Assembly (NCBI RefSeq): GCF_009377235.1
Contig: NZ_VMNX01000009.1
Coordinates: 27,956-91,955, forward strand
Direction of reading: 5' to 3'
DNA length: 64,000 nucleotides
Origin: Streptomyces acidicola
Lineage (GTDB): Bacteria; Actinomycetota; Actinomycetes; Streptomycetales; Streptomycetaceae
This document shows positions 15,040 to 23,241 of the stretch, in pieces. The translations under genes were made by a program, and so were the position numbers. The notes beneath the pieces were generated by a model. That model was not told where the DNA came from. It made no database searches and saw nothing but the letters and a program-made list of their open reading frames with translations. Every line of letters starts with the position of its first letter. Positions within the stretch are counted from its first letter, which is position 1.

Positions 15040-16248
15040 GTGCAGATCGGACGACACAAGCACCGGACCCTGGCCATCACCGCGGCGATCGGCATGGCCC
15101 TCACGCTGGCCCTCGGCACACCCGGGACGGGGCCACCGGCCCATGCCGCGGTCCCCGACACCATCCCCCTGAAGATCACCAACAGTTCGGGCCGGAGCGA
15201 ACCGGTCTACGTTTACAACCTCGGCACCCAACTCTCGACCGGCAAGCAGGGCTGGGCCGACGCGAACGGGGTGTTCCACGCGTGGCCCGCCGGCGGCAAC
15301 CCGCCCACGCCGGCACCGGACGCCTCGATCACCGGTCCGGCCGCAGGGCAGTCGACGACGATCCAGGTGCCCAAGTTCTCGGGGCGGATCTACTTCTCGT
15401 ACGGGCGGAAACTCGACTTCAGGCTGACGACCGGCGGACTCGTGCAGCCGGCCGTGCAGAACCCGAGCGACCCGAACCGCGACATCCTCTTCAACTGGTC
15501 CGAGTACACCCTCAACGACTCGGGGCTGTGGCTCAACAGCACCCAGGTCGACATGGTCTCCGCGCCCTACGCGGTCGGCGTGCAGCGCGCCGACGGCAGC
15601 ACGGCCACCACGGGCCATCTCAAGCCGGGCGGCTACAACGGCTTCTTCAACGCGCTGCGGAGCCAGCAGGGCGGCTGGGGCAACCTGATCCAGACCCGCT
15701 CCGACGGCACTGTCCTGCGCGCACTCTCCCCGCTCTACGGGCTGGAGACCGGCGCCCTCCCGAGGGCCGTGATGGACGACTACATCAACCGTGTCTGGCA
15801 GAAGTACGCCACGACGACGCTGACGGTCACGCCGTTCACCGACCAGCCCGGCACGAAGTACTCCGGCCGGGTGTCGGGCGACGTCATGAACTTCACCAAC
15901 GGTGCCGGAGCCGTGGTCACCACCTTCCAGAAGCCCGACGCGGACAGCGTCTTCGGCTGCCACAAGCTGCTCGACGCCCCGAACGACGCGGTGCGCGGCC
16001 CGATCTCCCGCACCCTGTGCGCGGGCTTCAACCGCTCCACCCTCCTCACCAACCCCAACCAGCCCGACGCCACCTCGGCCGACTTCTACAAGGACGGGGT
16101 GACCAACCACTACGCCCGCGCGATCCACGCCCAGATGGCCGACGGCAAGGCGTACGCCTTCGCCTTCGACGACGTCGGCAACCACGAGTCGCTCGTGCAC
16201 GACGGCAGCCCGCGGGAGGCGTACCTCACGCTGGACCCGCTGAACTGA
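15040..16248 (+). CDS. Secreted glycoside hydrolase family 64 beta-1,3-glucanase
   Basis: 402 residues from GTG 15040 behind AGGAGG. A basic N-terminus and hydrophobic core with an AHAA cleavage region near residue 36 form a signal peptide. The mature part has GH64 (thaumatin-like) features: PLKITNSSG, VYVYNLGTQL, SGRIYFSYG, FNWSEYTLNDSGLWLNSTQVDM in pieces, and CAGFNRSTLL. GH64 enzymes cut laminarin or fungal beta-1,3-glucan into oligosaccharides, typically pentasaccharides. There is no added carbohydrate-binding module. Confidence 0.92.
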   Translation: MQIGRHKHRTLAITAAIGMALTLALGTPGTGPPAHAAVPDTIPLKITNSSGRSEPVYVYNLGTQLSTGKQGWADANGVFHAWPAGGNPPTPAPDASITGPAAGQSTTIQVPKFSGRIYFSYGRKLDFRLTTGGLVQPAVQNPSDPNRDILFNWSEYTLNDSGLWLNSTQVDMVSAPYAVGVQRADGSTATTGHLKPGGYNGFFNALRSQQGGWGNLIQTRSDGTVLRALSPLYGLETGALPRAVMDDYINRVWQKYATTTLTVTPFTDQPGTKYSGRVSGDVMNFTNGAGAVVTTFQKPDADSVFGCHKLLDAPNDAVRGPISRTLCAGFNRSTLLTNPNQPDATSADFYKDGVTNHYARAIHAQMADGKAYAFAFDDVGNHESLVHDGSPREAYLTLDPLN

Positions 16249-16262
16249 GTACCCTCCATGGC

Positions 16263-16718
16263 ATGCGGATCTCCGTTTCCTCGGACATGGACGAACCCGT
16301 GGCGCGCCTCCTGCTCGCAGAACTGCGGGGGCGCGGCCACGAGGTGGTGGCGCACGGGGCGCTGAGCCCCGGCGACGACCCCCAGTGGGCGGCCTGCTCG
16401 GAGGCGGCCGCCCGCGAGGTCGCTTCCGGCACGTCGGACCAGGCGGTTGTGTGCTGCTGGACCGGCACGGGCGCGTCGATCGCCGCGAACAAGGTGCCGG
16501 GGGTCCGGGCGGCCCTGTGCACGGACGCGTACACGGCGGACGGCGCACGCCGCTGGAACGACGCCAATGTGCTCGCGCTCAGCCTGCGGCTGACCTCCGA
16601 GCCGCTGCTCAAGGAGATCCTCGACGCCTGGTTCGCCGCCGAGGCCAGTGAGGACGCCGACGACCGGGCGAACGTGGACCGCGTCGGACGCCTGGACACC
16701 CCCCGGACCGCTCCCTAG
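16263..16718 (+). CDS. RpiB/LacA/LacB-family sugar-phosphate isomerase
   Basis: 151 residues. RISVSSDMDEPVARLL forms the N-terminal strand and phosphate-binding segment, VVCCWTGTGASIAANKVPG carries the active-site Cys (64-65) and GTG loop, and WNDANVLALSLRL is the family C-terminal signature. The family interconverts ribose 5-phosphate and ribulose 5-phosphate or related sugars. It starts 15 bases after the GH64 stop. Its stop codon shares the palindrome CTAG with the stop of the convergent Clp-N gene. Confidence 0.9.
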   Translation: MRISVSSDMDEPVARLLLAELRGRGHEVVAHGALSPGDDPQWAACSEAAAREVASGTSDQAVVCCWTGTGASIAANKVPGVRAALCTDAYTADGARRWNDANVLALSLRLTSEPLLKEILDAWFAAEASEDADDRANVDRVGRLDTPRTAP

Positions 16719-17398
16719 ACGGCGAGGGCCGCCGCGTCGAAGCCGGCGTCCGTGAGGACCGCGGCCGCCGCTCCGCGCCCGACCTGGGCGAGGCCGACGA
16801 GCAGGTCGTCGCAGTCGATGAGGTCGGAACCCCCTGCTCCGGAGCGCGCTTCCGCGAGGGTGATCGCCTTGCGGGAGTACGGCGTCCACGCGATCCGCTC
16901 GGCCGCCTGGGAGGCGCCCATGCTCAGCCGGGCGGCCACGGCCTCGTGGACGCGCTCGGGTGGGACTCCGGCGTCCCGCAGAAGCCGGGTGGCGCTGTTG
17001 TCCTCCACCGTGAGCCCCCACAGGAGGTGCTCGGTGCCGATGTAGTTGTTCCGGTTCTGCACGGCCGCCCGCTTGACGTGCGCCATCGCCGCGCGGAGGG
17101 CTTCCGTCATCGTGTCGGGGCTGTAGCGCTTGTGGGGGGCGTGGAAACGCTGCTGCACGGCCTGCCGGGTCACTCCGAGGGCCGCGCCGATGTCCGTCCA
17201 GGAACAGCCGTGCATACGGCAGTGCTCGACGTAGTCCTCGACCAAGTCGTCCGCCAGTGACTGGAGTTGGCCCGATATCTGCGCGGCCGCCGTCAACAGG
17301 GCAAGCCAGTCGGGTTGTTCCTGTCCGCCGGGGCGGTGCGCCGTGGCGCAGGTCCGGTCCACTTCGGCGATGAGATCGTCAAGATCCGGGAGAGGCAT
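16715..17398 (-). CDS. Clp N-terminal-domain protein with helix-turn-helix
   Basis: 227 residues from ATG 17398. An N-terminal helical region with an HTH (CSWTDIGAALGVTRQAVQQRF, about residues 65-85) precedes a Clp-N repeat domain (YIGTEHLLWGLTVEDNSATR and DCDDLLVGLAQVGRGAAAAV). There is no ATPase module. Proteins of this form may act as transcription factors or adaptors linked to Clp proteolysis. The ribosome site is poor and the putative promoter leaves almost no 5' leader, so the mRNA may be leaderless. Confidence 0.88.
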   Translation of the reverse strand: MPLPDLDDLIAEVDRTCATAHRPGGQEQPDWLALLTAAAQISGQLQSLADDLVEDYVEHCRMHGCSWTDIGAALGVTRQAVQQRFHAPHKRYSPDTMTEALRAAMAHVKRAAVQNRNNYIGTEHLLWGLTVEDNSATRLLRDAGVPPERVHEAVAARLSMGASQAAERIAWTPYSRKAITLAEARSGAGGSDLIDCDDLLVGLAQVGRGAAAAVLTDAGFDAAALAV

Positions 17399-17402
17399 AA
17401 CG

Positions 17403-17443
17403 CAAGTACGCCTTGACAGTTCGGAATTGTCAAGGTGCACTTG
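17403..17443. promoter_or_regulatory. 41-bp near-perfect palindrome over the Clp-N gene promoter
   Basis: Twenty-base arms (17403-17422 and 17424-17443) match at 17 of 20 positions around a single central base. The inner dyad is CCTTGACA/TGTCAAGG. On the minus strand TTGACA can serve as -35, with a -10-like TACTTG about seven bases before ATG 17398. Confidence 0.75.
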
Positions 17444-17472
17444 CCTTCACCGCAGACCTCCGTCGGGGTGCT

Positions 17473-18282
17473 TCAGGGCTTGTGGGCCACTCCCCCGTAC
17501 ACGTCCGTCGGCGTCGGGCTCGTACCGGACTCCGGGCGCCACAGGGGGCAGGAGACGATGCCGGGGTCGAGGAGCTCCAGGCCCTCGTAGTACGCGGCGA
17601 GCTGCGCCGGGCTGCGCAGGACGTACGGGACGGCGCCGGTGTCGTCGTAGCCGTCCTGGGCGCGCTTCAGTTCCTCGTCGGTGTCCGTGCTGTCGTAGTG
17701 CACGAAGTAGCTGCCCGAGGGAAGCGCCGCCTGGAGGCGGCTGACGATCGACTTGGCCTTCTCGTAGTCCTGGATGTGACCGAGGATGCCCATGAGCATC
17801 AGGGCGACGGGCTTGCCGAAGTCCAGGATCCTGCCCGCCGATTCGAGGATGGCCTCCGGGTCGTGCAGGTCGGCGTCGACGTAGTCGGTGACGCCCTCGG
17901 GGGTGCTGGTGAGCAGGGCCTGGGCGTGGCGCAGGACGAGGGGGTCGTTGTCGACGTAGACGATGCGGGAATCGGGGGCGGCCTTCTGGGCGACCTCGTG
18001 GGTGTTGTCGTACGTGGGCAGGCCGGTGCCGATGTCGAGGAACTGGCGGATGCCCCGTTCGCGGGCCACGAAGGTGACCGTGCGGATCAGATAGGTGCGC
18101 GAGGCCCTGGCCATCGTTTCGATGTTGGGGGCGATCTCGCGGTAGGCGTCACCCGCGACGCGGTCGACCTCGTAGTTGTCCTTGCCGCCCATCCAGTAGT
18201 TCCAGATGCGGGCCGAGTGCGGCACCGTGGTGTCGATCTTCGACAGGGCTTCCTGGTCGGGGGTGGGGCGGCCGTCTGTCAT
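17473..18282 (-). CDS. DUF574-family SAM-dependent methyltransferase
   Basis: 269 residues from ATG 18282, which has AGGAGA seven bases upstream. Family features are PHSARIWNYWMGGKDNYEVD, the SAM-binding loop FLDIGTGLPTYDNTHEVA, IVYVDNDPLVLRHAQAL and PVALMLMGILGHI. This family (PF04672) is highly expanded in Streptomyces, and its substrates are mostly unknown. The reading frame stays open upstream into a P-loop-like domain (18283-18858), so a 461-residue fusion starting at 18858 is possible. Confidence 0.9.
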   Translation of the reverse strand: MTDGRPTPDQEALSKIDTTVPHSARIWNYWMGGKDNYEVDRVAGDAYREIAPNIETMARASRTYLIRTVTFVARERGIRQFLDIGTGLPTYDNTHEVAQKAAPDSRIVYVDNDPLVLRHAQALLTSTPEGVTDYVDADLHDPEAILESAGRILDFGKPVALMLMGILGHIQDYEKAKSIVSRLQAALPSGSYFVHYDSTDTDEELKRAQDGYDDTGAVPYVLRSPAQLAAYYEGLELLDPGIVSCPLWRPESGTSPTPTDVYGGVAHKP

Positions 18283-18858
18283 GGGGAGTCTCCTGCCTCG
18301 CATCGCGGTCGTCGCCAACTTACCGTCAACTGTCGTGCGTCTCCTGGCGGTTGGTACTCCTGGGCAGGGCGGGCACGGATGGGGCGCGCCGGCCGGCTCG
18401 ACGGCGCCGCTTCCGACGTCCAGCGTCACCACGGGCACATGCTGGGCGAGGGTCAGGAACACGCGGGCGTACGCCGCCGTCGCGTCGGCCCTCTCCGCGC
18501 CGTGCCGCTGCTCGCACCCGGCGGGCGGCGACGCCGTGAGGTGGAGCATCGCTCCGTCGCGCTCGGCCACGGCCTCGGCGAAGTCGAGGGCCTGGATCCA
18601 GGTCACCCGGGAGTTTCCCCGGCGCAACGGTCCGTAGACGAGTTCCCTGATGATGCTGCCGTCGATGACGAGCCGGCCCGGAGCGGCGAGGAGTTCGCGG
18701 TAGGGCAGGGCCGGATCGAGGTGGTGCAGGGTCGCCGGCATGCGACGGACCAGGAAGCCGAGGCGGGCGAGCTCGGCGACGAGGGCGTCCCTGCGGGTGC
18801 CTTCGTGTCCCTCGACGATCACGGTCCGGTACTGGGTGAGGAGGGGAGGCAGGGTCAT
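18283..18858 (-). CDS. P-loop-like domain, in frame with the downstream methyltransferase
   Basis: About 190 codons from ATG 18858, with no stop before the methyltransferase frame. RTVIVEGHEGTRRDALVAEL resembles a P-loop of the dNMP or thymidylate kinase type, although the canonical Lys is Arg. LVIDGSIIRELVYGPLRRGN and LDFAEAVAERDGAMLHLTA follow. The last 45 codons (PHPCPPCPGVPTARRRT onward) look like a linker or spacer. Either this is one bifunctional protein or the upstream gene lost its stop codon. Confidence 0.55.
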
Positions 18859-19099
18859 CCCCGTCCCTCGGGCGAGCCATCGGGAGAGCCAGGGGTGCGA
18901 ACTCGCCCGCCGAGCGGCACCGCTCGTCTCCGGTCGCGAGGCGACGTACGCATGCCGCTCCCTTCGAGTGATGCGGGGCGGAGGGCAACTCTCCCAGTGT
19001 GGGAGGCGCTTCCGTACCAGGGGGAGTGCGCGGGCGGGTTGTCCGGTTGTGCGGGCGTAGTGGCTTCGACGGCCGTTTCGACGCCCGCACCGGACTGGG

Positions 19100-19345
19100 T
19101 CAGGCGATCAGGAAGTCCGCCTGGCCCGCCTTCGCTCCCTCCAGGAACGAGATCATCTCGTCCCGCGAGTAGACCAGCGCGGGGCCGGTCGGGTCCGTGG
19201 ACTGCCGGAAGGCGACGCTGCCGTCGGGCAGTCGCTTGGCCTCGACGCAGGAACCACCGTTCGTGCCGCTCCAGGGCTTGTGCCAGCCCTCCGTGCCGAG
19301 GTCGCGGGCGGGCATGCCGTTGTAGATGGGGCCGTCGGTTGCCAT
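19100..19345 (-). CDS. DUF397 family protein
   Basis: 81 residues from ATG 19345, behind AAGGAG with a 7-base gap. The core motif GGSCVEAKRLPDGSVAFRQS with FLEGAKAGQADFL is typical DUF397. These small proteins are paired with DUF5753 XRE regulators throughout streptomycetes, where some pairs (whiJ, bldB and abaA loci) affect development and antibiotics. It starts one base after the stop of the XRE gene, so the two are co-translated. Confidence 0.93.
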   Translation of the reverse strand: MATDGPIYNGMPARDLGTEGWHKPWSGTNGGSCVEAKRLPDGSVAFRQSTDPTGPALVYSRDEMISFLEGAKAGQADFLIA

Positions 19346-19346
19346 G

Positions 19347-20222
19347 TCACAGCTCCTTACGCAGTGCTGCCAGGATGTCCCTGGTACGGGAGACCGGTTC
19401 CGCCTGCACGGACATCCGGTCCAGTACTTCCAGGTAGGTGACGACGTCGGCGGGCTGGTCGACGTACTGGGAGCCCGCGAGGCTTTCGGTGTAGACGATG
19501 TCCGGGAGTTCGGAGAACCCGAACCGGAAGTAGTGGAAGGGGCCGAAGGCTCCCGGATGGGGTCCTGCGGCGAAGCGCATGATCTGGATCCTGACCCTCG
19601 GGCTCGCAAGCATCTCGGTCATGCGGTCGATCTGGGCCCGCATCACCTCGGGGCCGCCGACGGGCCGGCGCAGCACCGTCTCGTCGAGGATGGCCCAGAT
19701 GGCGGGTGCCTCCGGTTTGGCCAGCAGGTCCTGGCGCCGCAGGCGCAGCGAGACCCGGCGTGCGATGTCCTCCTCGGTCGCGTTGGGGAAGCCGACGCGC
19801 ATGAGCGCGGCGGCGTAGTCCGGGGTCTGCAACAGGCCGGGGACGTACTGGGGTTCGTAGAGCCGGATGACCGCGGCTTCGCTCTCCAGGCTGACGTAGG
19901 CGCTGAACCATTCCGGCAGTACGTCGCGGTACTTGTACCACCAGCCGGGCTGGTTGGCCTCGCGGGCGAGGGAGACGAAGTCCTCGATCTCCGTGGCGGA
20001 GACCCCGTAGGTGCGCAGCAACTCCTTCACGTAGGGGATGCGGAGTCCGACCTCGGCCTTCTCCATGCGTCGGACCGTCAGGGCGGTGACCTCGATGACC
20101 CGTGCCGCCTCCTCGAAGGACACTCCGGCCTGTTCACGCAGCTGCCTGAGCCGCTTGCCGAGCACCATGCGCAGGACGGTGGGGGCCGCCGGGGCGCCGC
20201 CTCCTGAGCGGGTCTCACTCAC
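19347..20222 (-). CDS. XRE-family regulator with DUF5753 C-terminal domain (WhiJ-like)
   Basis: 291 residues from GTG 20222, six bases behind GGGAGG; an upstream in-frame ATG at 20270 is less likely. The N-terminal HTH is LGKRLRQLREQAGVSFEEAARVIE then LTVRRMEKAEVG. DUF5753 includes YEPQYVPGLLQTPDYA, AIWAILDETVLRRPVGG and PHPGAFGPFHYFRF. It probably represses developmental or secondary-metabolism genes together with the adjacent DUF397 partner. Confidence 0.93.
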   Translation of the reverse strand: MSETRSGGGAPAAPTVLRMVLGKRLRQLREQAGVSFEEAARVIEVTALTVRRMEKAEVGLRIPYVKELLRTYGVSATEIEDFVSLAREANQPGWWYKYRDVLPEWFSAYVSLESEAAVIRLYEPQYVPGLLQTPDYAAALMRVGFPNATEEDIARRVSLRLRRQDLLAKPEAPAIWAILDETVLRRPVGGPEVMRAQIDRMTEMLASPRVRIQIMRFAAGPHPGAFGPFHYFRFGFSELPDIVYTESLAGSQYVDQPADVVTYLEVLDRMSVQAEPVSRTRDILAALRKEL

Positions 20223-20300
20223 GTGCTGCCTCCCAGGACGGGATTCACAGCGTGCAGTGTGCCACGCCATCCGTTGACACCGACAGGTCCTTGCGGTTCA

Positions 20301-20317
20301 TTCTGAAATTATCAGAA
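20301..20317. promoter_or_regulatory. Candidate operator upstream of the XRE gene
   Basis: TTCTGA and TCAGAA form a dyad around AATTA in a locally AT-rich patch 79 bases before the XRE start. On the minus strand the same stretch contains GATAAT, which could be a -10. Confidence 0.45.
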
Positions 20318-20472
20318 CGCTGGTTGCGAGCTGAGTCTGTCGGCCACCATAGTGATCGAGTGACCTGGCGCACATGCGCGGCAGTGTCATTCGAACTCGT
20401 CCGGCCCGCCCGGGAGTTGGCGCCTGAAGCGGGTACGGGTCAAGCCGCGCGCCGACATGAAGCGAGACCTGG

Positions 20473-21897
20473 ATGGCCGCCGTGACGAACGGACAACCGA
20501 GAAACGCAGGAAAGGGTGCCAAGGACTCTGGCGGCCCCAACAAGGCATTGGCGGCCGCCCTCAAGGAAGCCGGATGCTCCTACGCCTCGCTCGCGCTCCG
20601 GGTCAACGAACTGGGCCGCTGTCAGGGCGCGGACACCAACTACGACAAGGCGTCCGTCACGCGCTGGCTCCAGGGCCAGCAGCCCCGCGGCAACACGCCG
20701 GAGGTCATCGCGGCGGTCCTCGGCGAGCGGCTGGGCCGCCCGCTGACGCCCGCGGACCTCGGTTTCCCGCTCGACGGCGGGCGCCCGGTCGTGGGGCGGG
20801 CGCTGGTGTACGGAGACAACGTGGCGGAGACACTGCACACCCTGGTCGAACTCGCTTCCACCGACATCTCCCGGCGCACCCTGCTCGGCGCGGTGCCCTT
20901 CGTGCCGGGCGCCCTGATGAGCCCTCAACGGGCCTGGCTGCTCTGGCTGGTGGAGAGCGAGGAGACCCCGGCCCGGCTCGCGTCCCTGTCGGATGCCGGG
21001 CCGGTGGAGCAGGTCCACGCGATGATCGCCCTGTTCGACGAGATGGACAACCACTACGGCGGCGGCGGGGTGCGCACGAGCATCGTGCAGTACCTGTCGG
21101 CCGAGGTCGTCCCGATGCTGCAGCAGCGCGGCACGACCGAGCAGCAGCGGCGGGAGCTGTTCGCCGCGGGGGCCCGGCTCGCGGCGATGGCGGGCTGGAG
21201 TTCGTACGACGCCGGGGAGTACGGCCTGGGCCAGCGCTATATGACGCAGGCGCTGCGGCTGTGCGCGGAGGGCCGCGACCGTGTACTGGGCGGGCAGATC
21301 CTGGCGGGTCTGTCCCACCTGGCGACCAGCCTGGGCCGGCCCGACGAGGGGGTGGCGCTGGCCCGGGCCGGTATCGCCACCGCGCGCGACGCCGGCAGCC
21401 CGCTCGGGCTGATGCGCCTGTACGCCATGTCCGCGCGCGGTCACGCGGCGCTCGGCCGGCCGCGCGAGACCACCGAGGCGCTGCGCGCCGCCGAGAAGCA
21501 GCTCGACACGAGCCGCGGGGCCGCCCAGGAGTCGCCGTGGGTCCGTTTCATCGACCACCACTACCTGCAGGCCGAGTCCGCCGTGTGCTTCCGCGATCTG
21601 GGCCTCGCCGCGCAGGCCGAGCAGACCGCGAGCGAGTCCGTGCGCGCGCACGCCGACCGGCGCCGGCGCCAGGCCATCAGCCGGTCGGTGCTGGCGACGG
21701 CGCACCTCCAGCAGAACCGCCTGGACGAGGCCGTCGCCACGGCCACCGAAGCGCTCGACGCGCTGAGCGGTGTCCACAGCGAACGGTCGATCCAGGCCCT
21801 GCGCGACTTCCGCGGGCGGCTGGCGTCGCGCCGTGACGAGCCGCTTGTGCGGGAGTTCGAGCTGAGGTCGCGGCCGGTGTTGGGGGTGGCGGCCTGA
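20473..21897 (+). CDS. NsdA-like TPR regulatory protein
   Basis: 474 residues. An N-terminal HTH-like region (NKALAAALKEAGCSYASLAL then YDKASVTRWLQGQQPRGNT) precedes IAAVLGERLGRPLTPADLGFP. About 300 residues of TPR-type helical repeats follow (RELFAAGARLAAMAGWSSYD, YMTQALRLCAEGRDRVL, QAISRSVLATAHLQQNRLDE). This matches the NsdA family, whose namesake is a negative regulator of sporulation and antibiotic production. ATG 20473 is used; GTG 20482 is an alternative. Confidence 0.85.
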   Translation: MAAVTNGQPRNAGKGAKDSGGPNKALAAALKEAGCSYASLALRVNELGRCQGADTNYDKASVTRWLQGQQPRGNTPEVIAAVLGERLGRPLTPADLGFPLDGGRPVVGRALVYGDNVAETLHTLVELASTDISRRTLLGAVPFVPGALMSPQRAWLLWLVESEETPARLASLSDAGPVEQVHAMIALFDEMDNHYGGGGVRTSIVQYLSAEVVPMLQQRGTTEQQRRELFAAGARLAAMAGWSSYDAGEYGLGQRYMTQALRLCAEGRDRVLGGQILAGLSHLATSLGRPDEGVALARAGIATARDAGSPLGLMRLYAMSARGHAALGRPRETTEALRAAEKQLDTSRGAAQESPWVRFIDHHYLQAESAVCFRDLGLAAQAEQTASESVRAHADRRRRQAISRSVLATAHLQQNRLDEAVATATEALDALSGVHSERSIQALRDFRGRLASRRDEPLVREFELRSRPVLGVAA

Positions 21898-22012
21898 ACA
21901 CCATGCGTGAGTGCTCACCACAGCCCCGGTTCACCACGGCGGCGAACGTACAGGTCACACCACCACGTGCCCGCAGCCGAACAACCCCCTCACCACCTCG
22001 ACCCAGTTGTGT

Positions 22013-22043
22013 CCGGTGCTGTTGTCTTCGACAACAGCACCGG
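22013..22043 (+). promoter_or_regulatory. Perfect 14-bp stem hairpin between the NsdA-like gene and a small ORF
   Basis: CCGGTGCTGTTGTC (22013-22026) and GACAACAGCACCGG (22030-22043) pair fully around TTC. It lies 115 bases after the NsdA-like stop and 30 bases before the small ORF's Shine-Dalgarno. It may be a terminator for the upstream gene or an operator or attenuator for the downstream one. Confidence 0.65.
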
Positions 22044-22085
22044 CGGCCGCCGCCCGGGCACGCCCCAGACGTAAGGAGGCACACG

Positions 22086-22235
22086 ATGACGGCAGCCAGT
22101 GTCGGCGCACGTCGCCGCCGGTTCCCTGCCACACCAGCACACGGCATCCGGTGGCGCTCGTGCGCCGCGCATGCGGCCGCCCCCGGGCAGGGGGACGGAC
22201 CGGGGTTATCCACCGACGGGGTGACGCTCCCTTGA
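22086..22235 (+). CDS. Small basic ORF (49 residues) coupled to the HATPase gene
   Basis: ATG 22086 lies six bases after a perfect AAGGAGG (22073-22079), the strongest ribosome site in this neighbourhood. The peptide starts MTAASVGARRRRFPATPAHG and ends STDGVTLP. Its TGA (22233-22235) overlaps the TTG start of the next gene. It has no family I recognise. It may be a leader ORF that delivers ribosomes to the HATPase. Confidence 0.5.
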   Translation: MTAASVGARRRRFPATPAHGIRWRSCAAHAAAPGQGDGPGLSTDGVTLP

Positions 22236-22654
22236 TCTCGCTCAGCAGGGCGCCGCGCCTCTTCCAGGTGGCCGTGGCCGCGGACCCCTCGTTCGCCGGC
22301 GGAGTACGGCGCATGGTCGCCGCCCACCTCAGACTGTGGCGGCTCCCCCACCTCATCGACGATGTCGTGCCGGCGACGGACGAGCTGTTCGCCAACGCGG
22401 TGCGGCACGCGGGCACCGGCCCCTCCGGCACCGTCGCCGTGTCACTGGAGTACTCCGGCGACGAGGTACGCGTCACCCTCGCCGACTCGTCGCCCGCGCC
22501 GCCCCGGCCGCGCACGCCGGACGCGGGCGCCGAAACGGGTCGCGGACTGGCGATCGTCGAGGCACTGGCCGACGACCGGGGTACCGACCCGCCCTCGCCC
22601 GGCAACATCGGCAAGAAGGTGTGGTTCTCGATCGCCGTCCGGGGGACGACATGA
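22232..22654 (+). CDS. HATPase_c ATP-binding protein (RsbW-like anti-sigma kinase type)
   Basis: About 140 residues from TTG 22232, which overlaps the small ORF stop. Bergerat-fold motifs are visible: N box PATDELFANAVRHAG, G1 VRVTLADSSPAPPRP, and G2 GRGLAIVEALADDRG. Single-domain proteins of this kind act as anti-sigma factors or sit beside XRE/DUF397 genes in streptomycete developmental loci. The start is inferred from frame and coupling, since no in-frame ATG is well placed. It overlaps the next gene by ATGA. Confidence 0.85.
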   Translation: MISLSRAPRLFQVAVAADPSFAGGVRRMVAAHLRLWRLPHLIDDVVPATDELFANAVRHAGTGPSGTVAVSLEYSGDEVRVTLADSSPAPPRPRTPDAGAETGRGLAIVEALADDRGTDPPSPGNIGKKVWFSIAVRGTT

Positions 22655-23205
22655 GGGGCGCACCGTCCATGGGACACGAACAGAGGGCCTCCGTACGGGA
22701 GCACGCACTCGCCGCCGAACTGGTCCACAGGATCGAGGAGGAGCACCGGCTGGCCCGCGAGGCGCGTTCGGTGCCGGCCGCGGTCGGCCGTCATCGCATC
22801 ACCCGGTGCCGCAAGGACAACGCGGAAGCCCTCGGAGCGATGGTCGCCGGCCACGGCTGGCCCACCTCCGAGATGGTCGGCGAACCCGCGTCGACGGCCG
22901 CGCTGATGATCCTGCTGCACGCCTCGGACCTGGGCTTCCAGCTCACCTGCCGCGACCTGATCGCGGAGGCCGTCGCGGACGGCACCTGTCCGGCCGTGCA
23001 CCACGCCTACATCGCCGACCACTGCGCCGTCGAGCTGGACCAGCCGCAGTTCTACGGCACGCGCATCAACCCGGTCACGCTCCACCCGTACCCCATCCGT
23101 CGCCCGGGGACCGTCGACGAGCGCCGCCACGATGTGGGACTCGGTCCGCTGGGCGACCATCTGCGGGCGCTGCGGGGCGGTCTGGGGGCCACGGGGGAGC
23201 TTTGA
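22651..23205 (+). CDS. DUF6624 domain protein
   Basis: 184 residues from ATG 22651, overlapping the HATPase stop. The DUF6624 pattern is seen in HRITRCRKDNAEALGAMVAG, HGWPTSEMVGEPASTAAL, LLHASDLGFQLTCRDLI and IADHCAVELDQPQFYGTR. The function is unknown. Tight coupling suggests it works with, or is dosed to, the HATPase. Confidence 0.85.
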   Translation: MRGAPSMGHEQRASVREHALAAELVHRIEEEHRLAREARSVPAAVGRHRITRCRKDNAEALGAMVAGHGWPTSEMVGEPASTAALMILLHASDLGFQLTCRDLIAEAVADGTCPAVHHAYIADHCAVELDQPQFYGTRINPVTLHPYPIRRPGTVDERRHDVGLGPLGDHLRALRGGLGATGEL

Positions 23206-23241
23206 CGAAGCACGCTCGGGCGAGCGGGCGAGTGGTTCCCG

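Noticed and set aside
16715..16718. Shared CTAG between two convergent stop codons
   Set aside because: A neat overlap, but any convergent TAG stops can share this palindrome. No function is implied.
20440..21921. 493-codon minus-strand ORF
   Set aside because: Shadow of the NsdA-like TPR gene, whose plus-strand translation has clear HTH and repeat motifs.
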